Shown: in pieces, positions 48,174 through 60,510 of the stretch
How the letters are laid out: each line of letters starts with the position of its first letter
How positions within the stretch are numbered: the first letter of the stretch is position 1
DNA from: Helicoverpa zea
Lineage: Eukaryota; Arthropoda; Insecta; Lepidoptera; Noctuidae
NCBI RefSeq assembly: GCF_022581195.2
Contig: NC_061465.1
Location: 12,402,501-12,466,500, forward strand
Reading direction: 5' to 3'
Length of the DNA stretch: 64,000 bases
Notes under the pieces: model-generated
Databases searched by the model: none
Told to the model about the DNA's origin: nothing
The model's input: only the letters and a program-made list of their open reading frames with translations
Made by a program: the position numbers and the translations under genes

Positions 48174-51100
48174 ATGAGGTAAGTCCTTTTATAGACCTTT
48201 AACTGGGTAATTAATACCTATATGTGTAGTTTATTTAGTTATAGAATGTTATTCGCTCAGATTTTTTCTTGTGTCCTTCCAAATTATAAATTTTATTTCA
48301 TAATAAATTCTTTTATTTACTTCTTTAGTCATTAAGGTGCGCTAATATCGTAACATAATAATAAAGTTGTAATATTATTTTACATTTATGATTGCCCATT
48401 AGAATCGCGCACCGCACTTAACAATGCAACTTAAATTAAAATGAAACTGTTTTACATAAAAACAAAACAGTTATTATAATGTGTGGAATTACACATCATT
48501 TTGTTGACGCATTCAGGAAAAGCCCACTTTTGCCACTCCCTTTATTCTCATTTCACTACAGTATTATTAGTAAATAGTAAGAACGGTATTTTGCGTGTTA
48601 ATGTAAGTTTAAAGTTGAACCGATTTGAAAAATTATTTAATGGAAGTTATGTACCTACACTATCCCTGAGTAACAAAACTAGTTTAATATAAACTACGAT
48701 TGCTACTTATGGTACAATGTTTTTATTTAACAGTTTGCTCCTGTTGCTTGCGGTGTTGGTGGCGGCTGAAGCAGCCAACGTGGTTCACACCAGCGTTCCT
48801 CATGGTAAGCACTACTTACCACTAATTATTATAAACAGAACTACTCCGATAGTTCTAGCATTAGTTTACGCTAATCTAGATTTATGTCTACTTGACACAC
48901 ATATTCTTATTGGAGGCCATCGTGAAAATAAAATTGCTGATTGCAAAACTAAAAAGAAATATGTACCTACATTATAGTTTTAACGTTAGTTTACCTAAAT
49001 GAAGATTCATATTTAGGTAATTGACACACACATTCATATTGGATGCCATCATGGTGGCATCTAATAAGAATGTGTGTAATATTAAGCGAAATAGAAATAT
49101 ATACTTTACATTTATTTGCAGGCTATATAGTGAACAAAGAGGTCGGCAAAGCGTACAGGGTGGTGTACCATGCTCAGACGTGGAACCGCGCTAAAATGGA
49201 CTGCGAGACTCACGGGGCTTCTCTCGCCGTGCCTAAGTCGCAGGTATGTACCTACTACTAGGCTATGGGAGCCTGGTACCCACGGTGCCAAGGGGCATGT
49301 AGTTGCAACAGTTAAGATTTAGACATTGATATTTTTAAACGGCTTTATTTCAAACTGATAGCTCTGTTAATACGAAACACACGATTTGGTAACCCGATCA
49401 TCTAGATACTTCATGGACTCCAATACTTACATAGGCTAGGTAACCGCAAAACGAATTTTCGTTGTTCTCATTCAATCTTGAAGATCTTTCTCTCCAAAAC
49501 AAAACATTGCGTTTCAAACGGAATCTAAACCATCAATTTAAGTTCAAAGTCCGGATTTACGGATCCCCCTAAATCCGTGCCCAGCCTACAAACCAAACAC
49601 ATCCAAAGTGAACAACTCGAGTGTTAGCAAGAAAAAGTTAAGTGACAGGCTGAACGAGAAGCAATCCAAGTTTGCGGGAGTTTCAAGAAATAACTTGTAC
49701 AATGCCGGGTGACGGTAACGGGGCCACGGGTGACGCGAACACGGTTCAAGATACGCTCTTTACTTTTTAATGTGCCGTTATTGTATTTCTGGGTGGCAAA
49801 AAGTCTAGATTGATTTGTTCGTTTTTTGTTGGAAGAAATAGGAACAAAGTACCTGTATGCTTAGTGGAATAACATATAGTTTCGCTATTACTTTTAAGAT
49901 GTTAAGACTTTTTAATAGGCGTTCCAAATTTTCTTCTGAACAATCTGTTAATCAGTAGTTTTTCTTATTGGATTCTTATATGTAAATCCCATCTTCCATA
50001 CAACTAAAAACCATGAATTATGCTAATCTCTGAAAAAAAACGTTCAATGTTATACAGCACATTTATCGATGAGGCTTTTAAATTTGTCGGAAGTAGTTCC
50101 CTTAGCATGCGGGCGCTACCAAGGCAGATGACTAACAGAAAACATTGGTTATACAATATCTTTTTTTTTCTGATTGGAAATCATCAAATGACTCCTCCCA
50201 CTGTGGGTTAGCAGCAGTGAGGGAGTGTCAGACCTTTAGCGACTAAAACCCATCATGTTCCTTCGTAGACCTTTTATGTACCAGGGCCGCGGTAACAATA
50301 TCTGATGTGATGCACGTGGTTTCAGGACGAGTTCCATTTCCTGCAGCGGCTGGTGCGCGGCATGTACTACCCGCAGGTGACGGAAACAAGGTACAAGTTG
50401 CTGGTCTGGCTCGGCATCTCCAACATCGAGGACTATAACGTCTGGACCAATATTGATGGTGAGGACTTCAACTTTGGTGGAAAGCTGTAACTTCAAAACG
50501 ACCTAAATAAATACATGTTTAATTTGCATAAGGATGGTAGAATAGCGTAATCTGTGGCATAGCGCAATTCAGTTGTACACAGAGTCTCGGGTTCGATTCC
50601 CGGTCGGGCCGAAACAACCAGCCCGTAGCCTGAAGTATGAAAGTTTTTAATTGATGTACCCGGGCATTGGAGAGGACTTAAATGTCAGTCTTACACCCGA
50701 TGATGTGCATAATTGTGTTTTTGTCATAGTTGTAGCATTTTTATTTTTCAGCACCAATAATAAGCTGTTGAAAGTTCTTTATTATAATAATTTTCATTCT
50801 TTTTTTTAGATGAGGATATCGAAACAACTGGATTTCATAAATGGGCGAGCAATAACGTTAATTTCAGGTACTTAGCTATTTTCACAATGTATTTCAATTT
50901 AAACCCCGCATAGTCTGTTTAAAATCTACATAATATGCACATTGACATTCATAGCTCATTCACAGACACGTGCGACATAAATGCATTGTAAGTGCTTTGT
51001 TAACAAAATCGTAAATCAATGAAACATGACTTTTAGAGCCCGTGAAAAATATCCATTTATGTACACAATCACGCTTAAACAGTATTGTTTCAAATATATT

Positions 51101-51516
51101 ACGAACTAGCCGTTTTCCCGCAGTTTCACCCGCGTCCCATTAGAACTACTGCGTGTACCGGAATAAAATATAGTCTATGATACTCAGAAACATTGTAGCT
51201 ATCTATCAGTGAAAGAATTTTGGAAATCCGATTAGCTGTTCCAAAGATTACCCCCAACATAAAACTTACTTACAAATTGTACCTCTAGCTCTATAGTATT
51301 AGGTATATTAGTAGGTATAAATATTAAAACAAAACTGTGTTCTGCAGCAATGACCCCATGGAACCCCACTGCGCTGGCATGGACGGCGTGAACCCTGGTC
51401 TCCGAGACTACTGGTGCCACCTCCGTCAACCTTACATCTGTCAGATCAAAGTCGAGTCCTACGGACAGCCAAACTACAATAACTTGAACGAAGTTCTGGA
51501 ACACTCTCTTGACTGA
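48174..51516 (+). CDS. Secreted single-domain C-type lectin
   Basis: Six exons with matching phases: 48174-48178, 48734-48804, 49122-49243, 50326-50458, 50810-50867 and 51348-51516, giving 185 aa. The first exon codes only for Met and two bases of Ser. Residues 1 to about 15 are a signal peptide (MSLLLLLAVLVAAEA). The lectin fold covers about 27-170: YHAQTWNRAKMDCETHGASL, then LLVWLGI (the WIGL motif, W94), KWASNN, EPHCAGMDG and YWCHLRQPYICQI. The four canonical cysteines C53, C138, C153 and C161 are present, for C53-C161 and C138-C153 bonds. The sugar-specificity triplet EPN or QPD is not visible, so calcium-dependent sugar binding may be altered. Family members act in haemolymph as pattern-recognition or development proteins; the specific role is unknown. 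Confidence 0.92.
48896..49074. repeat. Hairpin and related copy in lectin intron 2
   Basis: At about 49025-49074 ACACACATTCATATTGGATG pairs with CATCTAATAAGAATGTGTGT around GCCATCATGGTGGC. A related half (ACACACATATTCTTATTGGA) lies at 48896. Probably a small palindromic repeat that was duplicated. Confidence 0.6.
50538..50740 (+). repeat. tRNA-derived SINE in lectin intron 4
   Basis: The stretch contains a B-box-like GGTTCGATTCCCGGTCGGGC after an A-box-like GTGGCATAGCGCAATTCAG, followed by an unrelated body (CCCGTAGCCTGAAGTATGAA, GGGCATTGGAGAGGACTTAA). No complete cloverleaf can be drawn, so it is a SINE rather than a tRNA gene. Confidence 0.55.
51104..51262 (-). repeat. Lepidopteran CTAG-ended repeat in lectin intron 5
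   Basis: It begins ACTAGCCGTTTTCCCGCAGT and continues with TTTCACCCGCGTCCCATTAG, GAATAAAATATAGTCTATGA and GTGAAAGAATTTTGGAAATC. This is the reverse of the common moth repeat ending ...GCTAGT. No coding capacity. Confidence 0.65.
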
Positions 51517-51578
51517 ATCTTCAATTAGCTTAAGTTTACTTTTTGTATTGATTATTTATTTATTAAAGTATTAATCAT

Positions 51579-51584
51579 AATAAA
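51579..51584 (+). terminator. Poly(A) signal AATAAA of the lectin gene
   Basis: AATAAA lies 63 nt after the lectin stop codon and is the first signal downstream. Confidence 0.65.
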
Positions 51585-53357
51585 ACATTATTATTTAGTC
51601 AAAAAAAGTATTAAGTAATTAAGTACCTACCTAGCCGATATAGTTTTTGTATTATGTATCTTAGTAAAATATTCAACATGATGCAGTAATGCAATTATTG
51701 CACTGAAGGGTAATGCAATTATTTTCAATCAGTATTTTTTTTTAACATAAAAATAGAAGAAAGAATAATAACTTAGTATTTAGGTCCTAACATCAGGACT
51801 GAAGTCTGCCGAAGCACCTAACCTACGTACCTATGTCCATTGTTCCGTCACTAGCAAGTAAAGCCTAAGTAACACAGTGGTGACACATCTCTCGTATTAA
51901 TCATGAGGCAGTTCGCCGACACGCCAACGTTATTGGGCTCGTTCACAAGGATCCGCCTGTCAGCCACCACATTACACGACGACAAAAACCCGCACAATAG
52001 CCGTCGTTAAACCATTTACGTCCAGTAAACGTCAGCACATTTCATTCCACGAATATTACTAAAAAGGTCACCCGACGTATAAAAACCTTTCTAACTTTCT
52101 CTATAAGTATCCAACAGGAATCACTTTAGACTCACTTTTGGCGGGATTATGTTAAAAATCCAATATAAATGTTAAAAGTCAAATATTCGCGAAGCGGGCC
52201 CAATAAAACTTGGCTGGATTACGACAGAAGTTTTTAATTTAATTCTAAATGTATGAGAAATAAAAGCTTAGCAGCAGTGGCTGGCTATTGTATTATTCAT
52301 TCGGCTGTCACGGCGCGATCTTCCAATAAAAAGCTTTAAAACGACGACATGACACTTTTATTGCTAATCCTTTTTTTTTATCGCAAGCGTTTTACTCTCT
52401 CATTGATATTTAACAAGTCTAGTTATGCATGCCACGTGGAAATAGTTCTCTTCCGTTAGCAGTGAGCAGGTAGCAGTAGCTCAATTAAAGTTTTTTAAAA
52501 TTTAATTATCCTGTTTGAGACGCCTTTGAAAAGTTGAAAAGGAACGTTCACGGGTAACAAGTGAAAGAAAACGAAATGCTGTATAGGTAAATACTTAGGT
52601 ATTAATCTGCTACAACAAATATCTACCAATATCACAGGTATACCTGCTCCTCTCACACACCACTCTGTAATTTGAAGTTACAATGTTCATGGATTGTAAT
52701 TATATTTTGAAGCAGAGGTTTACATATCTCCAGGTACATACATCCCACACATAGTCTAAAATAGAAAATGCAACTTAATCGCAAATCGCGAGTTGAGGTA
52801 TAATTCAATGGGTTTTGGTACCTTGTGTGTCATTATTTTTGTCTGACTTGAAAACTGTTTTAATTTATTATTTACCAATCTGCCCTCTTGTGACGTATAC
52901 TAGAAATATGAAACTCCTAAAAATTGTTAATCTATTCGCCGCTAGATGGCACAGTATGGTAGTTCAGTTAATCAAAAATTTAAGACAATATTACTATTTC
53001 GAAATCATAATACAGTATAATCATTTCATCGATCTTCAATAACGAAATTATAATGAACTTTCTATTTACCCAAGAAAAAAATTATAATTTTTCTTTTCGG
53101 CCAGTTTATGAAAAAAAGCTAGCAACTCTTTGTTACGACTGTCATTTGTCAAAATGAAAACAGTGAGGTTATAATAGAGAAAAATCATTCTATTTTTTGT
53201 TAGGAATATATTTTTGTTAAATTAGTTGTAGCTAACAGACTGTCTATTACCTGTAGCAAAAGGTAAAGAATATTCACATCGGTAACTACTAGAGAAATAA
53301 CCGGAAAGATATCAATGAAAATCTTTTGTAAATAATGTTATTTTTTTTGTTTTTTAG
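51585..53357. other. Intergenic between lectin and mRpS12
   Basis: No exon was seen. Non-repetitive GC-richer sequence lies at about 51900-52060 and 52180-52340. A possible short non-coding first intron of mRpS12 could run from the GTAAAG at 53263 to the acceptor at 53357, which would place a 5' UTR exon at about 53130-53262. Confidence 0.35.
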
Positions 53358-56300
53358 ATGAATTTCTTGCGAAGAGGTTTAGCGCAGCTTTCTCTTGGTA
53401 TCAAGGCACAATGTAAACAAATGACAGGTACTCAAAGATCCTACTAATTACACTACTTAATGATTACTGACTCAATACATGCAACCGCATAACCAAAAAT
53501 GTAACCCTACAAAAATAAATAGGTATTGCCAATTTTCTACTACAGAAAAAAATCAATTTTAGAATATGAGCAAGTATTGAATCAATGGTAACATTTAGGT
53601 AATTAGTAATATGTTATAAGTTGGAAAAGCTATGATTTTAATTTATCTTTAATCAACACAACTTCTCAAATCTGAAGTCAAGTGGAATTTCAACAAGAGT
53701 CTAGTACTAATTAGGAACTTCATTAGTGCATTCAAAATTATAATATAAGTATATGTTGTACTGCATATATGTAGCATGAATTTTGATGTGTTGCACCTAA
53801 TCCATGGAGTTTCTTGCCCGTACTTCTCCATAGGAAGCTACTTTTGAAAGAGGGCAGCTAAAATCAATCGTATTTATATTTCTTACATCAATAAGTAATA
53901 AGCACCTTAATATTAATAATAAGGATTTTGTCTCTATAGCCTTAACCACCGATACCCTTGGACCCTTTGCCCAACATCGGTGGCCACCTATTTTTTATAT
54001 ATTTTGTTTTGTAATTAATGTTTAAAAAAGTAAAGTATGTGATTGACGGCCAGTTTCTTCATCAAAAGTTAAAGTAATGTCTAAAGTAAAAGTAACGGTC
54101 AAATACGTTTTTTCAAGGCTAAAGTGACAGAAAAACTAATAGAAAAATTGAATTTGACCGTTACTTTTACTTTAGACATTACTTTGACTTTTACTTTGGC
54201 TTTAACTTTTGATGAAGAAACTGGCTGTAAATAAATAAAAACTCATGCCATTTATTAAAGTCACCGACGCAAAATAATATTGTGTCAGATAAATTACACA
54301 TTCATATTAAACAACTTTTCAGCAAACTGGTAATTAAAGAAAGTATTGAACATTACTATAAGTAAAGAAAGTATGGAATCAGTAATGTGCACCGCAGCCA
54401 ATTATTGATTACCTAGGCTGTCACACAATTGGAAACTTATAAAAGTATTTGCTGTTAGATTGAATTCTTTAAATAACCACCTATTTGAGCACCATTTTGG
54501 TTATTAATCACATTAGAAAACATACAAAGTTACATCGCTATGATGAAGTACATATTGTTATCATTTTGAACTATCATACTATAACAACAAAAATGTCCCA
54601 TTATGATAGTCCAATGTCAAAAATCATCATAATCCTTTGATTTTTAACCAACTTTAAAAAAATAGTTTTCTTATATCAAGTTTTATTTATATAGAGACTG
54701 GCCCTCTGTAGTTCATGCTTAGCTAACAAGCTGATGCTTTCGATAATATCGTTCCTATAAAAAAAAACCCATAGAGATATGGACCACCGATTATTACGAC
54801 ACATTTTGCCGAATCCAAAGCCATATGATAACATCGCAAACTAGTATATAGGAAATTGCACATAACTGTCAAATATAGCGGACTATCGACATCTGCATCA
54901 ACTGCAGCTGCGGCTGCGCACCCGGGAATTTCAACCTAAAGACCTTATTCACAAGGGTTACATTTCTGCAGTAGTTAGGTGTACAATAATATTTGCAAGG
55001 GTTTGTCGCGCGCCTGTCATTTAGAACCCTTCCGCGTGGACACGGATTATGTCCCGGGGGATCAGTACGGTTCACAAAAAAGATATTGTGTTACATATTT
55101 CGAGAAACGATAACTGTACTTTTGTTTTTGAGTGTTTGAGTTTGTGATTACGTGTTCGGGTTTTTGGTGGAGGTGGAATCGCAACACTTTTGAGTTGCAA
55201 TGTTGATATGGTATTATATTTCAACTCTTCTGTGTTGATAAACGGGATATTTTTGACAGACATGGACCTAAACAGCCAACTAGCCGTAAATGTGCCAAAA
55301 TTTTGCAATTTCTTTCATATTCATAAATAAATTGGAACCGCTCTGTACTTTTCTGCTAACTACACACACGAGAAGTGTGAAGGGGTGCCATGAGTCGGCA
55401 GATCTCGCGCTGACCGCAACATGGCCGGTCCGCGTAATCTCGCATATTCGACCGATCCATTCACACGAGCCATTGTGTCCAACTTGCGTGACTTGAAGTT
55501 TCCATTTACTGGCAATCTGCCTTTATTGCTTTCAAATCTGACTGAAATTGTACGAATTGTCACAAGGCTGATTTGAATGAAGATACCAGAATGCTAAATG
55601 GTCCTTTTAGCCGCAATTTGTTCAGTTCAGAAGTAACGATTGGTCGATTTTGTCGCGATGACAGATTGCTGTTGAATAGCAAGGAGAATAACTATCTACT
55701 GCAAAAGTATTTAATAGAAAGCTCAAATGTACATCGCATCTTTAACACGACCATTTTACTGGACTAAAATAACTGATTAAGCCATTTTTGGTAGATGCGA
55801 GAAGCGAGTTGTTTTTAACAATCTAGAATAGCTAAGCTAGTTACAGGCCAAAGCTACTGTAACAATTTTTTTTTATTTTCGTTTCATTTTGTATCAACGA
55901 AAAACCAAAACATTATCTTTGCAATATAACTGTACATCAGTTTGCAATCCTTTGGCCCATCATTCTAATAACAATAACCACAATGGTCTGTGTAGGCGTA
56001 ACGTGGGACCTCCCCTTGCGAGACTTTCTCATAGAAAGTGTCCGGGAATCAATGCCTTACCCTCGATCGCCTCACTTAAGAATCGCTCTAGCAAACATTG
56101 CCGTTTTATTGACATCTCTACGGAAGTATCCACAATTACTAATGATGCTGGGATAGCTTTATTTGCGATATTTTTGGAAGTTAAACCATTTTCCGGTCCA
56201 ACAGTTTTTTTCGTACGAGTTTTTCATTCTAGCTTTTTGAAGATGTAACAGTAGTTTCCTAGGGCAATTTTTGTGCTACTATGGGTTAGCTTGAATGTAA

Positions 56301-59300
56301 AATAGATAACATTCGAACCTATATAAATAAGCCCTTTATAATTTCCCCAAAATTCATATTTCAATAAATAGGGACCTGAAGCAAATCATAACAGATCCTT
56401 CTGAGAAAAATATGAAATTTGTATGAAGCTCAAACAGACGCTGCGTAATAGTCGCGAGGGATTAGCGACTGATAAATTCCTGTTATTTGTTACGACTGAG
56501 CTTTCTTTGTCCAATGGATGAATGACAATTGCGAAAGGCTTGGGATCGGGACCCTGGCTTCTCCCTGTATTATCATTTATCAGTTTTGTGATAGAATTGT
56601 GTTTGATTTCACAATGTTTAATCTTCGGGGTTTTAGATTAGCTTAAGAGTGCCTCTGTCCGAGGAATCTGTTTTAAGCCAGATTTTACTTTTGCGTAATG
56701 ATAACGGCTTCTAAGTGGTTGATGGTAAGAAAAAGAAAACTGTATAAGAAAAAATAAAAACTGGACACCTAAATAAAATATTTTTCGCGATTTACGTGCA
56801 TTTCATATGTTTCATTCAATTTGTATAAGAAACAGACTTCCTGGTTCTCTCATCAATCAGTAATTCATTCTCAATAGCTTTGGGTAGAATATGAAATTAT
56901 TTGTATTTTTATAGTTTACATGTACGGGTGACCCTTGTGTGGGTGGGCGAAATCTTTGGGTATTAGCATAAGATAGGTCCCTGAGGAACGCCTCGACTTC
57001 TGGTCCTATTTCCCTGAATTAAGACGTAATTTTTTGCAACCCTTTGCAAATCTTAGCTACAAACGCACATGAATGCCACTTATAATCAAAGAATGTCTTT
57101 CTGTCCAGAATCTTGCACATTTTGCTGATTGTAATCATCACCAGTTATTAATGTTATTCTTACACAAATATGATTTACAGCGTTTCCCAGAACGACAAAG
57201 CTGGTTGGTAACTCTTGCCCATTGTGTTTGCTGTCCCCGGTTTTTTCTCGTGTGCGTTTGTAACAAGAGTCATGCTGTCAGAAAGGAATCGTTTTAAGTC
57301 CGTGTGTCCGTCATCTGTGGACAATGCCCACTATTAGCGGATTATAATCCGCAAAAAGAGCAGGTACTGTCGTGTGGACTGCGGTTGTGGTCCAAGTGTT
57401 GCGATGATCGTGATATCGTCTGATTAGTTACATGAATTAACTCAAAAATCATAAGTTAATTTAGGTAAACTGAGTTTCAAAAGTCATTTCCAGGATAATA
57501 TAATTTGGTCTGAGCATACACTGGAGTTGAGTTATTTTTATTTCGGTACAAATAACTCTTAATATATTAATTGCCCTTGTCCATTAGTCATGAACAATAT
57601 TAGGTATTAATAAAAAGTATGGTGGAAATACATCTTCCAAATATCCTAAGACATTTCCCGTACTCATAAGTCCGAAAGTTCCATCGACATAGCATAGATG
57701 TCAATCCCGCTACCTCCTATCCCTTAACTTACAATATTTGCTTGCATTAGCAGATGCAAGGTTGTCATTGCTCGTCATCGTCCCACGGGATCCTTCGATT
57801 ATCCCAAACAATAACAGCCTATGCTGACCGAAACGTGACCAGTCTTCAGGGCGTCAGTGGCTGTTGCGTTTGTTATTCCAAGCTCAACACAAATACTACC
57901 AATTTCTATCCTTCCTCCCTTCAGCTTCTCAGAATGAACACAATTAATTCAGAAATGTGCTCAAAGAATGTGTGATTATGTTACTCCTGTTTGTGGTTTA
58001 AATTAGAAATTCGCACTTCGCCTTTGTGCGTGTAAAATAGCAGAAGGATTTGGCTTCCAAAGCCCTTTCTCGTCTCTTTTATACACTGAAATTGTTCCTT
58101 TTAACATTGCTATTTAGAATTCCAAAATGTATGATTGGTTATCAAAGAACACAATATTATTTTCATGTAAAGCGTTTTTCTTTAATTTCGTATGTAAATA
58201 TGATCGGGCTTGTGATCTTTAGTTACCATAATAAAATATGCTTTACCAAGAAAACTATGACAACAAGGCCAACAATTACGATTTATTTAAATATTTCTTT
58301 GAGGTAATAATCAAAATCTCGAGCTTAGTAAACCTTCCAAAAGTAGAAGGCTTACCTAGCTGGATACAAGTAGTTTATACAAATTCAAAACATTATAATC
58401 CTTATTATTCGGTGTACCGTTTACTTCACATGCATCACAATGTCAAGTTTCCCACATGTGGGCACAAACTCTTCCTGTACAAAGGCGACAAACTGGCCAG
58501 CCACATTGACGTGTCAATCAAGCCGAAGCCACGCAAATCGCGGCCTCATGCGAATCCGATCGCAAGCCTCCACAATGCCCACAATTGACACAATGTATTA
58601 CGGGAACGCCTCACAATCTACCTCAATACCAAATAACTGTTTTATTTTAGCCCTTTTTGGTCCTTCAGAACACATTTTTTTGGAACCCCTTATGCCAATG
58701 AGATAAGGTTGAATATCGCGCAGGAATGTAATGTTATGTGGTTTAGCACCAAGCCTTCATTGAAAGGTTAATCCCGTACGACAATGTGCCCTTAGCACCT
58801 GCTTTTTATTGTGAAATTTGGGCATTTTGAGTTTGTAACGGTATGCAAAGATGGTTTCAATAATTTTGACAATACTGCACTGTTGTGCATGAGATTATTT
58901 TTGGGAAGGCACATGTCTTTTCAAAAGGTAGACTGAGGATTAGCAGTGGTCTATATTATAATTGTATCTGATAGTCACAAAAATATGGAAAAAAGCCATT
59001 CAAATGAGGCTGACTATCATCACTGCAAGCAACTTATAATACGCTCTTTATCACGTTCCACATACAAAATTCTCTATGTCGACGATATTTCTGCTACCTA
59101 GGAGCAGCATGTGCCTACACACGGCAGAATACCGACGATATTATCCTATTTTAACAACAAATCATGATCCTTATTCCCTTGCTGACCATTTCCAGCACCC
59201 CCATCGGCGCCTGCACCAGTGGCACCAGTGGCCGCAGGATCAGTATGCCAGCCGGTGGGGATGGTCACCAGGGCCATGGCCTCGCTCAACCAGATGCACA

Positions 59301-60461
59301 GAACTGGCCCCCACATCAAGACCAGGAAGTCTAGGAATCCTCTTAACGGAAACCCTTTTGCTAAGGTATGATTAAATGTATTTTCTAGACCAAAAGTGTG
59401 TAAACGTTATTTATATCTATACTTAACATTTCTTTCAACTGTTATTTGCATCTACTCAATCGTCTTGAATTAAATAAAATGTTTTTATTTTGTATTTAAG
59501 CGAGCAATGTTTCAAGCACAACTAATAAAAGTTCCAAGATCGAAACCTGACTTCTTTTTTAAAATTAGCTGGAATTCTCCAGCAACAGTTCTATGTGTCA
59601 CAACGATAAGAGCAGTTAAAGTTATATTTAAATGGTATATTATCTTTTAAAACTTCTAGACCAAAACATAACATGAATACAGCAGAACTACACACTTTCA
59701 ACGTTCTATGATAGTTGTTTTGAGAATTTGCAACGCGATATTACACCATACAAAGCTAGCAACGCTAAAAAGACATCTATTTTTAGCAAAATTAACTAAA
59801 TGAGAATTTGTCAATTCCAGGGCGTAGTACTAAAAACCTTGATAAAGAAACCAAAGAAGCCGAACTCAGCGAACCGCAAGTGTGTACTGGTGCGGCTCTC
59901 CAACGGCAAGGAGATGGTCGCCTACGTGCCGGGCATCGGCCACAACCTGCAGGAACACAACATCGTGCTCGTCAGGGTCGGCAGGTGAGCAATATCTTTC
60001 TAAGCTATTCTTTTAAAAATCAATGGGGGATGTCTATTTTCAGCAATGGATGTCCTATGGCTGAGATGATGATGATTTGACCTTCTTTTTTATAAGCAGC
60101 ACTTAAATAAGACGAAGTAAATTCATCTTCTACCTAGCCTTTTCCCAAATGTTGGGGTCGGCTTCCAGTCTAACAGGATGCACCAGAGCCCCTGTGTTTC
60201 AAAGAGAGGGTCTGCCATCTCCTTAACTTACCTCTACAACCTGATCTCCCTTGGTAAAGCTGGTAGATAGACTTTGTATCTTCTGAGTACCCCTAGAGAC
60301 TGCCAAAGAAATTTAAATGACGGGATCACCAATAGACGAATTGAAGCTAGTTATCAATATATTTTGTGTACCATTCCAGGTTGAAGGATTGTCCTGGTGT
60401 GAAGCTGAAGTGTGTCCGCGGCAAGTACGACCTGCCGCACGTCATCAAGCAGAAAGTGTAG
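53358..60461 (+). CDS. mRpS12: Mitochondrial ribosomal protein S12 (uS12m)
   Basis: Four coding exons fit in phase: 53358-53427, 59196-59365, 59821-59984 and 60380-60461, giving 161 aa. The first starts MNFLRRGLAQLS, like Drosophila tko (MNFLR). Residues about 1-50 are a basic, then Ala/Pro-rich, mitochondrial targeting leader. The conserved body starts at residue 51 (MASLNQMHRTGPHIKTRKSR) and includes GVVLKTLIKKPKKPNSANRK, GIGHNLQEHNIVLVRVGR and PGVKLKCVRGKYD. This is the decoding-centre protein of the mitochondrial small subunit; the PNSA and GHNLQEH loops are the parts that monitor codon-anticodon pairing. Length is usual for the insect family. The first intron is about 5.8 kb, unusually long for a housekeeping gene. 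Exons 2-4 are certain; exon 1 is supported by exact phase and by similarity to the fly N-terminus. Confidence 0.93.
53428..59195 (+). other. Long first intron of mRpS12
   Basis: The 5,768-bp intron has donor GTACTC and acceptor ACCATTTCCAG. It contains a foldback repeat at 54046-54228. The rest is non-repetitive by eye, with stretches of higher GC at about 54880-55060, 55360-55560, 55980-56110 and 58440-58620. Open frames there (for example 58238-58588) lack domains and splice partners. Confidence 0.7.
54046..54228. mobile_element. Foldback repeat in mRpS12 intron 1
   Basis: About 183 bp that starts ACGGCCAGTTTCTTCATCAA and ends with TTGATGAAGAAACTGGCTGT. Arms are about 65-85 bp and include CTAAAGTAAAAGTAACGGTC paired with its complement. 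Inner AAAGT/ACTTT words are repeated. No coding capacity. Confidence 0.85.
60020..60077 (+). repeat. RTE-type tail in mRpS12 intron 3
   Basis: ATTTTCAGCAATGGATGTCC followed by TATGGCTGAGATGATGATGA is the 3' end of a common lepidopteran RTE family. Heavily 5'-truncated. Confidence 0.6.
60125..60345 (+). repeat. Lepidopteran dispersed repeat in mRpS12 intron 3
   Basis: It contains CCTTTTCCCAAATGTTGGGG, TCGGCTTCCAGTCTAACAGG and a diverged continuation (TGGTAAAGCTGGTAGATAG, AGACTGCCAAAGAAATTTAA). Related to copies at 12855, 17740 and 27880. Confidence 0.7.
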
Positions 60462-60510
60462 TGTCGTGTTGTTAGTGTCATGTCGTGTCGTGTCGTGTCG
60501 TGTCGTGCCA
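60462..60510 (+). repeat. GTGTC pentanucleotide tandem repeat
   Basis: A (TGTCG)n-type run lies directly after the mRpS12 stop codon, within its 3' UTR; five perfect units at about 60483-60508 with degenerate units before. The gene's poly(A) signal is not a perfect AATAAA; AATATA at 60524 is a candidate. Confidence 0.85.

Noticed and set aside
50560..50615. tRNA-like sequence with GGTTCGATTCCCGG
   Set aside because: Only the B box and a weak A box are convincing; no full cloverleaf, and it continues into a SINE-type body.
55889..56248. 119-codon frame in the mRpS12 intron
   Set aside because: Mixed composition without any recognisable motif; typical chance frame in a GC-richer intron patch.
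58238..58588. 116-codon plus-strand frame (…KGDKLASHIDVSIKPKPRKS…) in the mRpS12 intron
   Set aside because: No domain, no splice partners and no start context; AT-rich first half. The GC-richer end might be regulatory.
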